A DNA stretch of 64,000 bases. It comes from Photobacterium sanguinicancri (GTDB lineage Bacteria; Pseudomonadota; Gammaproteobacteria; Enterobacterales; Vibrionaceae). The notes below the pieces were generated by a model. The model was not told where the DNA came from, did no database searches, and was given only the letters and a program-made list of their open reading frames with translations. A program made the translations under genes and the position numbers. The stretch lies in contig NZ_NOIF01000001.1 of NCBI RefSeq assembly GCF_002265265.1, positions 1-64,000 on the forward strand, read 5' to 3'. Below are positions 54,601-61,968 of the stretch, piece after piece (position 1 is the stretch's first letter; every line of letters begins with the position of its first letter).

Positions 54601-57600
54601 CTTGATGCTGAAGCCATCCAGCGTCAGGTAATCAAAGATAATCCCGATCCTCTGGCGTGGCTTGCCTTGGCGATCGTGATAGTGAACAGCAAAGAGACGA
54701 TGAGCCGGGCCTGCATCCGTAGTGATACCGGCAGCCTGATTTTGGTGGTTTTCAGACAGGGCCTGCCAGTATTGCTTGAGTTGCTGGCGGGCGGCAGTCA
54801 GGCCATCAGTATGTTCGCTGACATCGATGCGGCACTGTTTGATTGGCTGTGGTGCGACAGCTGGCAGGATTTGCTGCATGCCATCAGGGGTGACAATGGC
54901 TCGTAACATTTCATGGCGCTTAACCAGAGCATGCCATGCTTGAGCCAGACGGTCGAGATCCACATTTTCTCCGTCCAGTTCGACCAGATAATGAGTACCG
55001 CAGTTAAGCGGCAACCCTGGGGATTGCCCCATCCAATATGCTTGCTGTATTTCCGTGAACGGGAAGGGCTGATGGCGGTTGGTCAGATCAGGTTGAATCT
55101 GTGGTGTTGGTTCAACAGTTTCGCCTTTGTGCAAAATGGCTGCAAACTCTGCCAGTATAGGATTGGCGAACAGTTGACGCAGAGGATGCTCGGTATCAAA
55201 TCCCTGCTGGCGTAACGCTGAAATGACCTGGGTTGCCAGCAGGCTGTCACCGCCTAGGGTAAAGAAGTTGCTTTCACGGCCAAGTTGCTCTGCAGGCAAC
55301 AACTGTTGCCACACTTTGGCAACTGCGATCTCATTAGTTGTCTGTAGGAGCGTCAAGGTTGCACCCTGCTGATTCAAGTACTCGGAAAGCAGGGCAATGA
55401 TCTGTTTACGATCGATTTTTCCGTTGTTGCTTAGTGGAATAGTTTCAACCTCAACCAATAAGGTAGGCACCATGTAATCGGGTACTAATTGCTGCAGGCC
55501 AGTGGTGATCGCTTTAGTGTCAATGTGATGGCCTGGCTCAGCGACTAATGTGGCAGCCAGTGTTGCAGGCTGATCATCACTGCGCAGGGTGGCAACAACG
55601 GCCCGGCAGATCGCTGGCTGGCTGAGCAGCGCAGTTTCAATTTCGCCTAGCTCAATACGGTGCCCTCGTACTTTGACCTGGTGGTCGAGGCGGCCAAGAA
55701 ACTCAATTTGGCCGTTTGGCCAGTAACATCCCATATCGCCAGTGCGGTACCAGCGCAACTTGTCCTGAACGTTATCTAGAGTGTCGGTTTTAGCGATGAC
55801 AAACCGTTGTTCGGTCAGGGTTTCATCCCCTCGGTAGCCTTCAGCCAACCCGCGACCACCGATCCACAACTCACCCGGAACCCAGTCCGGACAGTCTTGT
55901 CCTTGCGCGTTGACTACCCGGTAGTATTGGTTTGCCAGCGGTGTCCCGTAAGGAATGGATGACCAGGATGCCGGAAGGGTTTGGTCAGGGGGGAACTGGT
56001 CAAATGTGTTGGACCATATAGCCGCTTCTGTTGCACCACCCATGGCTGCCAACCTGATGTTGGGGGAGGTGAGGGCATGTAGGCGAGGTGGCAGATCGAG
56101 TCCGATCCAGTCACCAGATAACATGACCTGCTCAAATGGCAGGACTGGATGTTCTTCGCTGTGTGGATGGTCCTGTGCGATAACCATTAGCATATCCAAC
56201 AGGACAGGAACGGTATTCCAGATGGTGATCTTGTGTTGTTCGATAAGGGAGAGCCAGGCAGTGGCATCACGACGTTGTTCTTCGTCGATCAGTACCATCG
56301 CACCACCGACACTGAGCACACCGAAGATATCGTAGACAGACAGATCGAAGTCCAGTGCTGATACGGCCAGTACCCGGCTGTCGGCATGCACGCTGTAGCG
56401 GGCATTGATGTCATCAATGGTGTTGGATGTGGCTTGGTGTGCCATCTCTACCCCTTTGGGCTCACCGGTCGAGCCTGAAGTGAAAATAATATATGCACTT
56501 TGCGCCGGTGAGACGACTACGGGCTCAGACAAGGGAGGCAGGGCATCGGCTTTGCTGATATCCAGACAAGTGACTGTTTGGGTGGCAACATTGGCCTGAT
56601 GTTCAGTATCACTTAGTACTAGGCTAACCCCTGCCGTGCGGTGAATTTTCGCCTGTCGTGCGTCGGGCTGGTGGATACCGATAGGGACGTAGCAGCCACC
56701 GGCGGCCAAAATCCCCATGACAGCGCATATCTGGCTACATCCTTTCGGTAGGGTGACAGCGACAGGTTCACCTGCTGACAGACCGTGCTGCTGAAGCAGG
56801 CGAGCAATTTGCAGCGCCCGGAGGGCCAGCTCGCCATAGTTCATCTGTTGCTGGCTGTCGATCAGGGCGATCCGGAGCGGATTCCGGTGTGCAATCGCAA
56901 ACATTTCTTGGTGCAGCAAACGAGGGGTAATGTCTTGTTTCGTCTGGTTGGTCAGACGACGCTGAGTCAACTGATCAGCCGGTAACGCAACTGGGTTTGT
57001 TTGGTGCCAGTTCTGCTCATTTTTGGCCAGTGCTTCAAGCAGATCGGTATAGGCTCGGAACATATTGTCGATAAGCTGAGGCGGGAACAGGGTATCAATC
57101 GCATCCCAAGCTAGCAATAGCCCGTCTTCGCCTTCATAAAGCTGGTGATCCAGCCAGACTTGCGGGGTTTGGGAAATCATATAATGGAGTGTTCCCAGTG
57201 TGTGCTGACACTGCTCGGTCAGCAGCGGGGTGCCAAGGTTACAGGCAAAAACCACCGGTGCAGAGACACCTTGTTCACGCCCCTGACGTGCTAGTTCGCG
57301 CTGGATGCTGACTGCCGAATAGCGCGCATGAGCAAGATCGCGATGTAGCTGGCGCTGGAGTTGCTCTGTCTGGGACAGGAAGGATTGTGGAGTGCGGTAG
57401 TTACACTCAAGTAGCATTAGGTTGGTAAAGTCGGCCACTACATCTTCGATGCCTATATGATCAGTTTGGCGGTCAAATAATGGCACGTTAAGAACAAATT
57501 CTGGTTCGGCGCTCCAGCGAGCCAGTACCTGGCCATAGGCACTAGCAAGTACCATCGCCGGGGTGAGTGAAAACTTGGCGGCAATGGCTTTGATCTTCTG

Positions 57601-58647
57601 CCATTTTTCTAGACTGAGTTGGTGGCTACGGCGGCTGAAAACCGGACGGGTGACAGACTTGGGGTCGCAAGCCAGTGGAAGTTGGGGACCGGATGGCAGA
57701 TCAGGCATGCGCTTTTTCCAATAGGCTTTGTCGGCAGCCATGTTGTCCTGGTGGCGTGCTTGCTCGGTCGCGAGGTAATGAGAAAAACGCCATTGGGGAT
57801 CGGCTTTCAGTACTTCTTTGAGGGGGCGATCCGGGTCTTGTTCAAGATCGTTGCCAATTGCATGGTAAGTCGACGCTAGATCACGAAGCAGGATATGTAG
57901 GCTTTGGACATCGGCCACCAATAGGTCAATGTCAAAATGAATACGGGTACTGCCGTTGGCAAACAGAGTCAGGACCAGCCCCATAACCTGGCCGTTTTCA
58001 ATATCTAGTCTGCGGTGTGACAGGGTGTCGCGTATCGCCCGGGCTCGCAGCTTGGCCTGTTGCGGTGTTAGCTGACGCAAATCATGGACGTTGAGTACAG
58101 GAAGCGAGGCACTGTCGGGAATGTACTGTTGACCATTGTCGTTGAACCGAGCTCGTAACATGCTGTGCTGGTTTATCAGAGCGTGCCAGGCCCGCTCAAG
58201 CCGCTTTGGTTCGACAGCTTGACCATCGATCTCCAAATACGCATGACAACCTACACCTCCCAGCTCTTGATCGTCCTGGCGCCCGATCCAATAAGCATAC
58301 TGAACGTCAGTTAGTGCAAAGGGGTCTTCGGAATAATGGATACCCTGGCGGGTCTGTTCAGCCAAGATGTTGATGCTTTCTTCTTGTGGTGCATCTTGCT
58401 GTTGCTCGGGCAGCAGCAGTTCAAGCCAGCGCGATAATACTGGTTGTTCAATTAGTTTTGCAAAGGTAACCCGGGATCCCTGACGACGCCACTGATTGGA
58501 TAGACGCATAATGTGTAATGAGTCAAGGCCGAGTTCAATCAGGTTGGTGTTAGGGTGTTGGGCCACATCGGACCCAATCAAGGCCTGGATAGAGGCGATC
58601 ACGCTCTCGCGGTCGAGGGGTTTCCGGCTACGGGCAGGCTTGTTCAT
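48604..58647 (-). CDS. NRPS 1: ArCP-(Cy-A-PCP)x3, aryl-polythiazoline synthetase
   Basis: The 3347-residue protein begins with an aryl carrier domain (LGLDSLHIM, Ser43), which would receive salicylate. Three repeats of cyclization, adenylation and carrier domains follow. Cyclization motifs DxxxxDxxS lie at 241-249 and 1339-1347; the third reads Asn2406-Asp2411-Ser2414. Carrier serines are 1135, 2219 and 3285. All three adenylation domains carry ALDFDLSVYDIFG and TEAAIW, fitting the cysteine pocket D-L-Y-N-(M/L)-S-M-I-W-K. No epimerase, methyltransferase, PKS or thioesterase domain is present. The start overlaps the stop of the salicylate synthase gene (ATGA). The modules are very alike, so internal duplication is likely. 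Confidence 0.94.
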   Translation of the reverse strand: MNKPARSRKPLDRESVIASIQALIGSDVAQHPNTNLIELGLDSLHIMRLSNQWRRQGSRVTFAKLIEQPVLSRWLELLLPEQQQDAPQEESINILAEQTRQGIHYSEDPFALTDVQYAYWIGRQDDQELGGVGCHAYLEIDGQAVEPKRLERAWHALINQHSMLRARFNDNGQQYIPDSASLPVLNVHDLRQLTPQQAKLRARAIRDTLSHRRLDIENGQVMGLVLTLFANGSTRIHFDIDLLVADVQSLHILLRDLASTYHAIGNDLEQDPDRPLKEVLKADPQWRFSHYLATEQARHQDNMAADKAYWKKRMPDLPSGPQLPLACDPKSVTRPVFSRRSHQLSLEKWQKIKAIAAKFSLTPAMVLASAYGQVLARWSAEPEFVLNVPLFDRQTDHIGIEDVVADFTNLMLLECNYRTPQSFLSQTEQLQRQLHRDLAHARYSAVSIQRELARQGREQGVSAPVVFACNLGTPLLTEQCQHTLGTLHYMISQTPQVWLDHQLYEGEDGLLLAWDAIDTLFPPQLIDNMFRAYTDLLEALAKNEQNWHQTNPVALPADQLTQRRLTNQTKQDITPRLLHQEMFAIAHRNPLRIALIDSQQQMNYGELALRALQIARLLQQHGLSAGEPVAVTLPKGCSQICAVMGILAAGGCYVPIGIHQPDARQAKIHRTAGVSLVLSDTEHQANVATQTVTCLDISKADALPPLSEPVVVSPAQSAYIIFTSGSTGEPKGVEMAHQATSNTIDDINARYSVHADSRVLAVSALDFDLSVYDIFGVLSVGGAMVLIDEEQRRDATAWLSLIEQHKITIWNTVPVLLDMLMVIAQDHPHSEEHPVLPFEQVMLSGDWIGLDLPPRLHALTSPNIRLAAMGGATEAAIWSNTFDQFPPDQTLPASWSSIPYGTPLANQYYRVVNAQGQDCPDWVPGELWIGGRGLAEGYRGDETLTEQRFVIAKTDTLDNVQDKLRWYRTGDMGCYWPNGQIEFLGRLDHQVKVRGHRIELGEIETALLSQPAICRAVVATLRSDDQPATLAATLVAEPGHHIDTKAITTGLQQLVPDYMVPTLLVEVETIPLSNNGKIDRKQIIALLSEYLNQQGATLTLLQTTNEIAVAKVWQQLLPAEQLGRESNFFTLGGDSLLATQVISALRQQGFDTEHPLRQLFANPILAEFAAILHKGETVEPTPQIQPDLTNRHQPFPFTEIQQAYWMGQSPGLPLNCGTHYLVELDGENVDLDRLAQAWHALVKRHEMLRAIVTPDGMQQILPAVAPQPIKQCRIDVSEHTDGLTAARQQLKQYWQALSENHQNQAAGITTDAGPAHRLFAVHYHDRQGKPRQRIGIIFDYLTLDGFSIKLVLEQLATAYSTPNQLPPAPDLSFRDYVNQIVPHSDELARAEKYWTEKLQSLPMAASLPLAHEPDTLTDMTVRRRHARLSRSKWQLLKDKARSHQITPSVMLLVAYSQIIRAWNSGRDHTLNLTLFDRKDVHPDINQVLGDFTSLAPIGFYQERGHSLLEQAQATQLEIAQALEHKAISSIWIQRERTREVSMTAASLPIVFTSTLGLGNGLFEQVPTGFPEFAAGGLSETPQVWLDHQLYEYNGELTLSWDTVEGLFPVGMIDDMFDAYQDLLDQLITQDWQQPLALPLPQAQLTARSDANDTQQTIPPRLLHQSMFDIARATPERIALIAGEQTISYGKLATQALQIAALLQQHGLKANEPVAITLPKGPAQIAAVFGVLAAGGCYVPIGIHQPEARQSRIHRTAEIRIVLTDHNLHSSFAAEGVTCLNLHHSNNLDPLSEPVAVSPEQSAYIIFTSGSTGEPKGVEMAHQAAANTIDDINTRYEVHADSRGLAISALDFDLSVYDIFGLLSCGGAIVLIDEYQRRDAEIWLALIQRHQVTVWNTVPVLLDMLLIEAQSKAIQDHKQMLPFEQVLLSGDWIGLDIPSRLFALNAPDVKLAAMGGATEAAIWSNTFDQFSPEQDLPTQWTSIPYGKPLANQRYRVVDSQGQDCPDWVPGELWIGGIGLAEGYRGDPVLSAQRFVQTDCTTHSGTTGKQRWYRTGDMGRYWPDGNLEFLGRLDHQVKIRGHRIELGEVETALLNQPAISRAVAITLRPAGQPAVLAAAVVAEQDLCLNEQEIKTGLQQRVPDYMIPTLLIAVDEIPLSHNGKVDRKQITDVLTKHLAEQSTVLTPLQTTTEQTVAAIWQQLLQIESIGRESHFFTLGGDSLLATQAVAALRQAGLDTEQPLRLLFAKPILAEFAAELRLSDTNEALPTLIAEPDNRFEPFPLTEVQQAYWMGQSPGLPLNCGTHYLVELDGDMVDIARLEQAWNGLVERHDMLRVVVDEHGQNQTVQPQVTPYRIELAPECYASQSEAKAQINQWWQNVTQAAEQTLFAIRIVRYGKQRNRLGLIFNYQTLDGFSIKLLLKELAIRYHDPRAPLPEIAISFRDYINQIQPQPAALEKAQAYWKNKLNSLPLTPALPLAKDPRTLNKPLFCRREAKLNTQQWQLLRQSAQQQGITPSVLILAAYADVLSQWSGGAALTVNLTLFDRKPVHADINKVVGDFTSLAPVCYTPSSSMTQLDVARQLQQEVADALEHRELSSIWVQRERAKTMDMTAAALPVVFTSTLGISDNLLGDDAMVHFPQLTGGGLSETPQVWLDHQMYESQGELLISWDSVDELFPTGMLDDMFNQFIKVVSQMTTQWQSPFASLLPDTQQQVRQQVNAPTPEALSPRLLHHDMFDIARRHPQRIALIENDKQLTYGELANQALRIASALRRDGLQDGEPVGITLPKGCHQISAVFGILAAGGCYVPIGIHQPAVRQAKIHQRAGIRRVLTDAGHNHLIPTGEIYAISIDTALLAESLAEPVTVSPAQSAYIIFTSGSTGEPKGVEMAHQATANTIDDINTRYGVHADSRVLAVSALDFDLSVYDIFGLLSTGGAMVLINETQRRDAATWLKLVERHNITVWNTVPVLIDMLMVVAEHSPRDSQHPALPFEQVMLSGDWIGLDLPGRLFALSGPEVRLSAMGGATEAAIWSNTFDQFKPGHLLPADWHSVPYGYPLTNQCYRVVDAHGRDCPDWVAGELWIGGAGVARGYCGDQALTEAHFVMASTETYGDGTTPLRWYRTGDLGRYWPDGTLEFLGRLDHQVKVRGHRIELGEIETALMTLPSVIKAVAVALRPTNQPATLAAAIVMAQGVMIDTNAILAELHQLLPDYMVPSNLVAVTDIPLSSNGKIDRKQITQMLVEHIPQAGFEPPADGLEQDIAAIWCEVLRLEHISRHDDFFTIGGDSLSATQIVQQLQQQRVSPDSISLVTLFTAPNIAALGQQIREQWLALSSEHTQTSENIFEEGSL

Positions 58648-60050
58648 TTGTAAGTCTCCAGTTCCTTGTTCTGGTCCGCAGTGGTCTTTGATCTACAGTC
58701 GGTTGCGGTTGCGGTTGCGGTTTTAGCGACAAGGTTGGTCATGATGCAAGTTAGTTTTTCAATGGTTTCTTCTAGCTCTCGATCAGGCTTTGATTGGTCA
58801 ACAATACCGGCACCGGCCTGGAGCCATTGCTGGTTGTGCTGGTTATAGATAGAACGCAGAACCAAGGCGGCGTCCATGGAGCCTTGGCTGTCGGTAATCA
58901 TGATGCATCCGCTGTACAGCCCACGGTTTTGGTGCTCGAGGCGCTGGATAGCTTCGATGGCTGGCTTTTTAGGGATACCAGAGGCGGTAACAGCTGGGAA
59001 CAGGGCCTCAAAAGCATCCCAGCAGTTTTTCCCCTCAGCCAGTTGGCCTTTGACCCGGGATGCTAGGTGCTGGACTGAGCCTCGTCGGCGGATTGCCATA
59101 AATTCGCTCACTGACAGGCTATTTGCATCACAGACCAATTCCAGTTCCTCTATGGCCAGCTTGACCGATATTGCATGCTCGGCAATTTCTTTGGTATCCG
59201 CCAGTAGCTCTGCTTTTAGGCGGGCTTCTTCTGCTTTATTAGCACCGATGGCGCGCGTACCGGCCAGTGGCTGGGTGCTGACCCAGCCACTGGCTCCGAC
59301 TTCCACCACCGTTTCAGGGCTGAAGCCAGCGGCCATAAAGCCGCCCTGGCTATAGATGAAAGAGCGAGCAGGGGTATTATTACGCCGACCGGTCTGGTAG
59401 CTTTCCAGAATATCCACAGGTTGTTTGAGCGGGATCTGGCGTGACATGATGACTTTCTGATATCGATGTTCTTTAATATCTAGCACCGCTTGCTGTACTG
59501 CCTGCCGGTATTGATCTTGTTGGTAAGCGGCAATGTTTTGGTAGGCTAATGTCATTTGATTGAGTGATGGCCGGGACGGATTGGTATCAACCTGTTCGAT
59601 AAGGTGTTGCAGGGCTTCCAGTTTCTGCGGAGTCGTTGCGCGTAGCAGTAGGTGCTGTTGTTCGATGCGGATTTCGCACTGAGGTACAAACAGCTCCAAT
59701 AGGGGTTGGTCGGTCGCAATACGGGTTGACTTGATACCATGGAAAATGTGGGACAGTTCGAACTGGGCACAGCCGTAGAGACGCCAGTCTTTCACGGGTA
59801 ATGCAGCAGTAGCCTCAGCAATGGCATCACTCAGGCGTGGGCGACTAAAACGTTGGTACTGATCTTCAGAGAATAGTGTCACAGTATCGGCTGTTGCCCG
59901 AATCGATGCCAAATTCCCCAGAGCCATGGCCCATTCATGGGGTTGTTCATAGAGGGTGTAGTTGGTGTATAAGCCGCTGCGGGCGATTGCCATCAATAAG
60001 TCTATCGCTGGTGTTTGAATGTAGAGTTTTCGCTCAATGTAACTGATCAT
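58644..60050 (-). CDS. Salicylate synthase (chorismate-using, Irp9/YbtS/MbtI type)
   Basis: The 468-residue protein is a chorismate-binding enzyme of the single-chain salicylate-synthase type. It has the general-base Lys199 in YQKVIMSRQIPL, then PETVVEVG, the substrate loop QPLAGTRAIG, and the end motif LQAGAGIVDQSKPDRELEET. It converts chorismate through isochorismate to salicylate and pyruvate. No isochorismatase, EntA or EntB gene is present, which favours salicylate over dihydroxybenzoate as the starter. Its stop overlaps the start of NRPS 1, and it lies 56 bp after the AMP-ligase gene. Confidence 0.93.
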   Translation of the reverse strand: MISYIERKLYIQTPAIDLLMAIARSGLYTNYTLYEQPHEWAMALGNLASIRATADTVTLFSEDQYQRFSRPRLSDAIAEATAALPVKDWRLYGCAQFELSHIFHGIKSTRIATDQPLLELFVPQCEIRIEQQHLLLRATTPQKLEALQHLIEQVDTNPSRPSLNQMTLAYQNIAAYQQDQYRQAVQQAVLDIKEHRYQKVIMSRQIPLKQPVDILESYQTGRRNNTPARSFIYSQGGFMAAGFSPETVVEVGASGWVSTQPLAGTRAIGANKAEEARLKAELLADTKEIAEHAISVKLAIEELELVCDANSLSVSEFMAIRRRGSVQHLASRVKGQLAEGKNCWDAFEALFPAVTASGIPKKPAIEAIQRLEHQNRGLYSGCIMITDSQGSMDAALVLRSIYNQHNQQWLQAGAGIVDQSKPDRELEETIEKLTCIMTNLVAKTATATATDCRSKTTADQNKELETYK

Positions 60051-60106
60051 GTGGGAACCCTATCGATAATGGATATGTTGGTACAATGTGTGGCTGTTCA
60101 TCCTGG

Positions 60107-61732
60107 TTAGTCGTTTTCAATGGCAAGTTGGCTTAGGGCCTGTTTGTTAACTTTGCTAACCGTAGTTAGTGGCCACATGGCTATGTGTTCAAGCTGGTCG
60201 GGTTGCTTGTAGCGGGGTAGTCCGTGTTGGGTCAGATACTGTTGGACTTGCTGTAGATCGAACGCTGGGTTATCGCTGATAACAAAAGCACAGCTGCGCT
60301 CACCTAGCCGTTCATCCGGAACTGGGATGAGAATGCAGTCAATTACATCTGGATGCTCGACCAGAAGTTCTTCAATCTCGGCAATCGCAATTTTCTCTCC
60401 GGCGCGGTTTATTTGTTCTTTCAGCCGCCCTTCTACTATCAGGTAACCATTGGCAGTCTGGCGTACTAAATCGCCAGACTGGTAGAACCCTTCTTGGGTA
60501 AAGGCTTTTTTGTTGTGTTCTTCGGCCAGATAATAGCCCTTGATGGTGTATGGACCTTTGGTGAGCAGCTCACCAGCTTCTCCTGGGCTGACCGGACTGC
60601 CGTCTGGGGCTAGGATTTGGATTTGATCGGCAGTAGACAGAGGTTTGCCCTGTGTTGTTGCTACGGTTTCGATATCGTCGTCAAGGCGGGTATAACATAG
60701 CAACCCCTCGGCCATGCCAAAAACTTGTTGTAATTGGCATCCAAGGATTGGTGTGATCTGGCGGGCCACTTTTTCTTCTAATCGAGATCCGCCGATTTGT
60801 AATAATTGCAGGCTTGATATATCGGTTTCATCCCATTCTTTGGTTTCCAGCCAGAGCTTGGCTAGCGGTGGAACCAGAGCTGTGATGGTCACTTTCTCTT
60901 GCTCTATTAAGGAAAAAGCCTCATCGTCACCAGCGGTTTTGGCCATCACGACTTTACCGCCGACACTAAGGGTGCCGAGAATACCCGGACAGGCCAACGG
61001 AAAGTTATGGCTGATCGGCAGGGCAGCAAGGTAGACACTTTGCGGACTCATTCTACATACCTTGGCAGATTCTATGGCATTGAAGGCGTAATCGGCATGG
61101 GTGCGTGGGATCAGTTTCGGAGTACCGGTGGTTCCTCCTGAGAGTAGCAGCAAAGCGATGTTGGTTGGACTGGGCTGCGGGGTGTCAGGGTCAAGAGGAG
61201 CTGAGTGGAGAAACTGCTCGAAGGTGAGATGGTTAGCACTTTTACCATCAATAATGACGGTTCGGATGCATGGGTGTTGCTGCGAGATATGATCAGCCAG
61301 CACTTGGTAGTTAAAGCCTAAGAAGTGATCCGGCACTACATAGGCAACCGGTTGGGCCTGTTGACATAGGGCGTTAATGTCTTTTTCCCTATGGGCTGGC
61401 ATGGCCATAATAGGCTTGGCACCAAGGCGAAATAGGGCAAAGCATAGAACAACAAAATGGTTGCTGTTTGGAAGCTGTACAAGCACCGTATCCCCGGCGC
61501 CAATGCCTTGTTGCTGCAACCCAGCGGCAACGTACTCTGCGCTCTCTTTGAGACCCTGGTAGCTTAGGTATTCATCTCCATCAACCAGAGCTGTGTGTTG
61601 ATGATAGTTTCGATCCCAGATTTCAAGCCATTGCCATAACGTCAGGGGGGGCAGTACTCCGTCATCAATATATGACTGTTTAGCATCAGCCAGTGCCGCG
61701 ATGAAGCCAGATTCATTCTTTTCTTTAACCAT
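60107..61732 (-). CDS. Salicyl-AMP ligase (YbtE/EntE type)
   Basis: This 541-residue stand-alone adenylation enzyme has LLLSGGTTGTPKLIPRTH, the typical aryl-acid ligase core, then FGMAEGLLCYTRLDD and YQSGDLVRQTANGYL, and a C-terminal Lys in TVSKVNKQAL. It activates salicylate as the AMP ester and loads it on the aryl carrier domain of NRPS 1. It is the first gene of the five-gene biosynthesis operon. AGAAGG precedes the ATG, and a Fur-box match ends 18 bp upstream of the start. Confidence 0.93.
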   Translation of the reverse strand: MVKEKNESGFIAALADAKQSYIDDGVLPPLTLWQWLEIWDRNYHQHTALVDGDEYLSYQGLKESAEYVAAGLQQQGIGAGDTVLVQLPNSNHFVVLCFALFRLGAKPIMAMPAHREKDINALCQQAQPVAYVVPDHFLGFNYQVLADHISQQHPCIRTVIIDGKSANHLTFEQFLHSAPLDPDTPQPSPTNIALLLLSGGTTGTPKLIPRTHADYAFNAIESAKVCRMSPQSVYLAALPISHNFPLACPGILGTLSVGGKVVMAKTAGDDEAFSLIEQEKVTITALVPPLAKLWLETKEWDETDISSLQLLQIGGSRLEEKVARQITPILGCQLQQVFGMAEGLLCYTRLDDDIETVATTQGKPLSTADQIQILAPDGSPVSPGEAGELLTKGPYTIKGYYLAEEHNKKAFTQEGFYQSGDLVRQTANGYLIVEGRLKEQINRAGEKIAIAEIEELLVEHPDVIDCILIPVPDERLGERSCAFVISDNPAFDLQQVQQYLTQHGLPRYKQPDQLEHIAMWPLTTVSKVNKQALSQLAIEND

Positions 61733-61749
61733 ACCAGCCTTCTTTTATT

Positions 61750-61768
61750 GGTAATGATTTTCATTTCC
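61750..61768. promoter_or_regulatory. Fur box in the divergent siderophore promoter
   Basis: The 19-mer GGTAATGATTTTCATTTCC matches the Fur consensus at 14 of 19 positions by hand count. It lies 18-36 bp upstream of the AMP-ligase start, between the divergent biosynthesis and transporter genes. Confidence 0.7.
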
Positions 61769-61810
61769 GGATTGGCGAGGGTAGAAAAAGTCACGAGGCT
61801 AAGCCACTCC

Positions 61811-61840
61811 TATCGGGATAGAAATGTCCGTATCGGGTTG
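61811..61840 (+). promoter_or_regulatory. Paired TATCGGG direct repeats, candidate AraC-protein operator
   Basis: TATCGGGATA at 61811-61820 and TATCGGGTTG at 61831-61840 are exactly 20 bp apart. Core and spacing match the pair before the TonB-receptor gene. The repeats read toward the transporter gene, but the site could serve both divergent operons. Confidence 0.6.
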
Positions 61841-61968
61841 AGTTATCCTAATTCTTTAATCCATTAATCCGATTGGGGTCGGCGGCTACTGATCTGGGTA
61901 GCTTGTGGCTAGGCGGAAAATTTATTATCTGTCGCATTGTTTCCTGTTGATACGAAGGAATGACGACT

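Noticed and set aside
44000-58000. Many plus-strand ORFs of 60-160 codons opposite the NRPS genes
   Set aside because: They mirror the NRPS reading frames and show no independent protein features.
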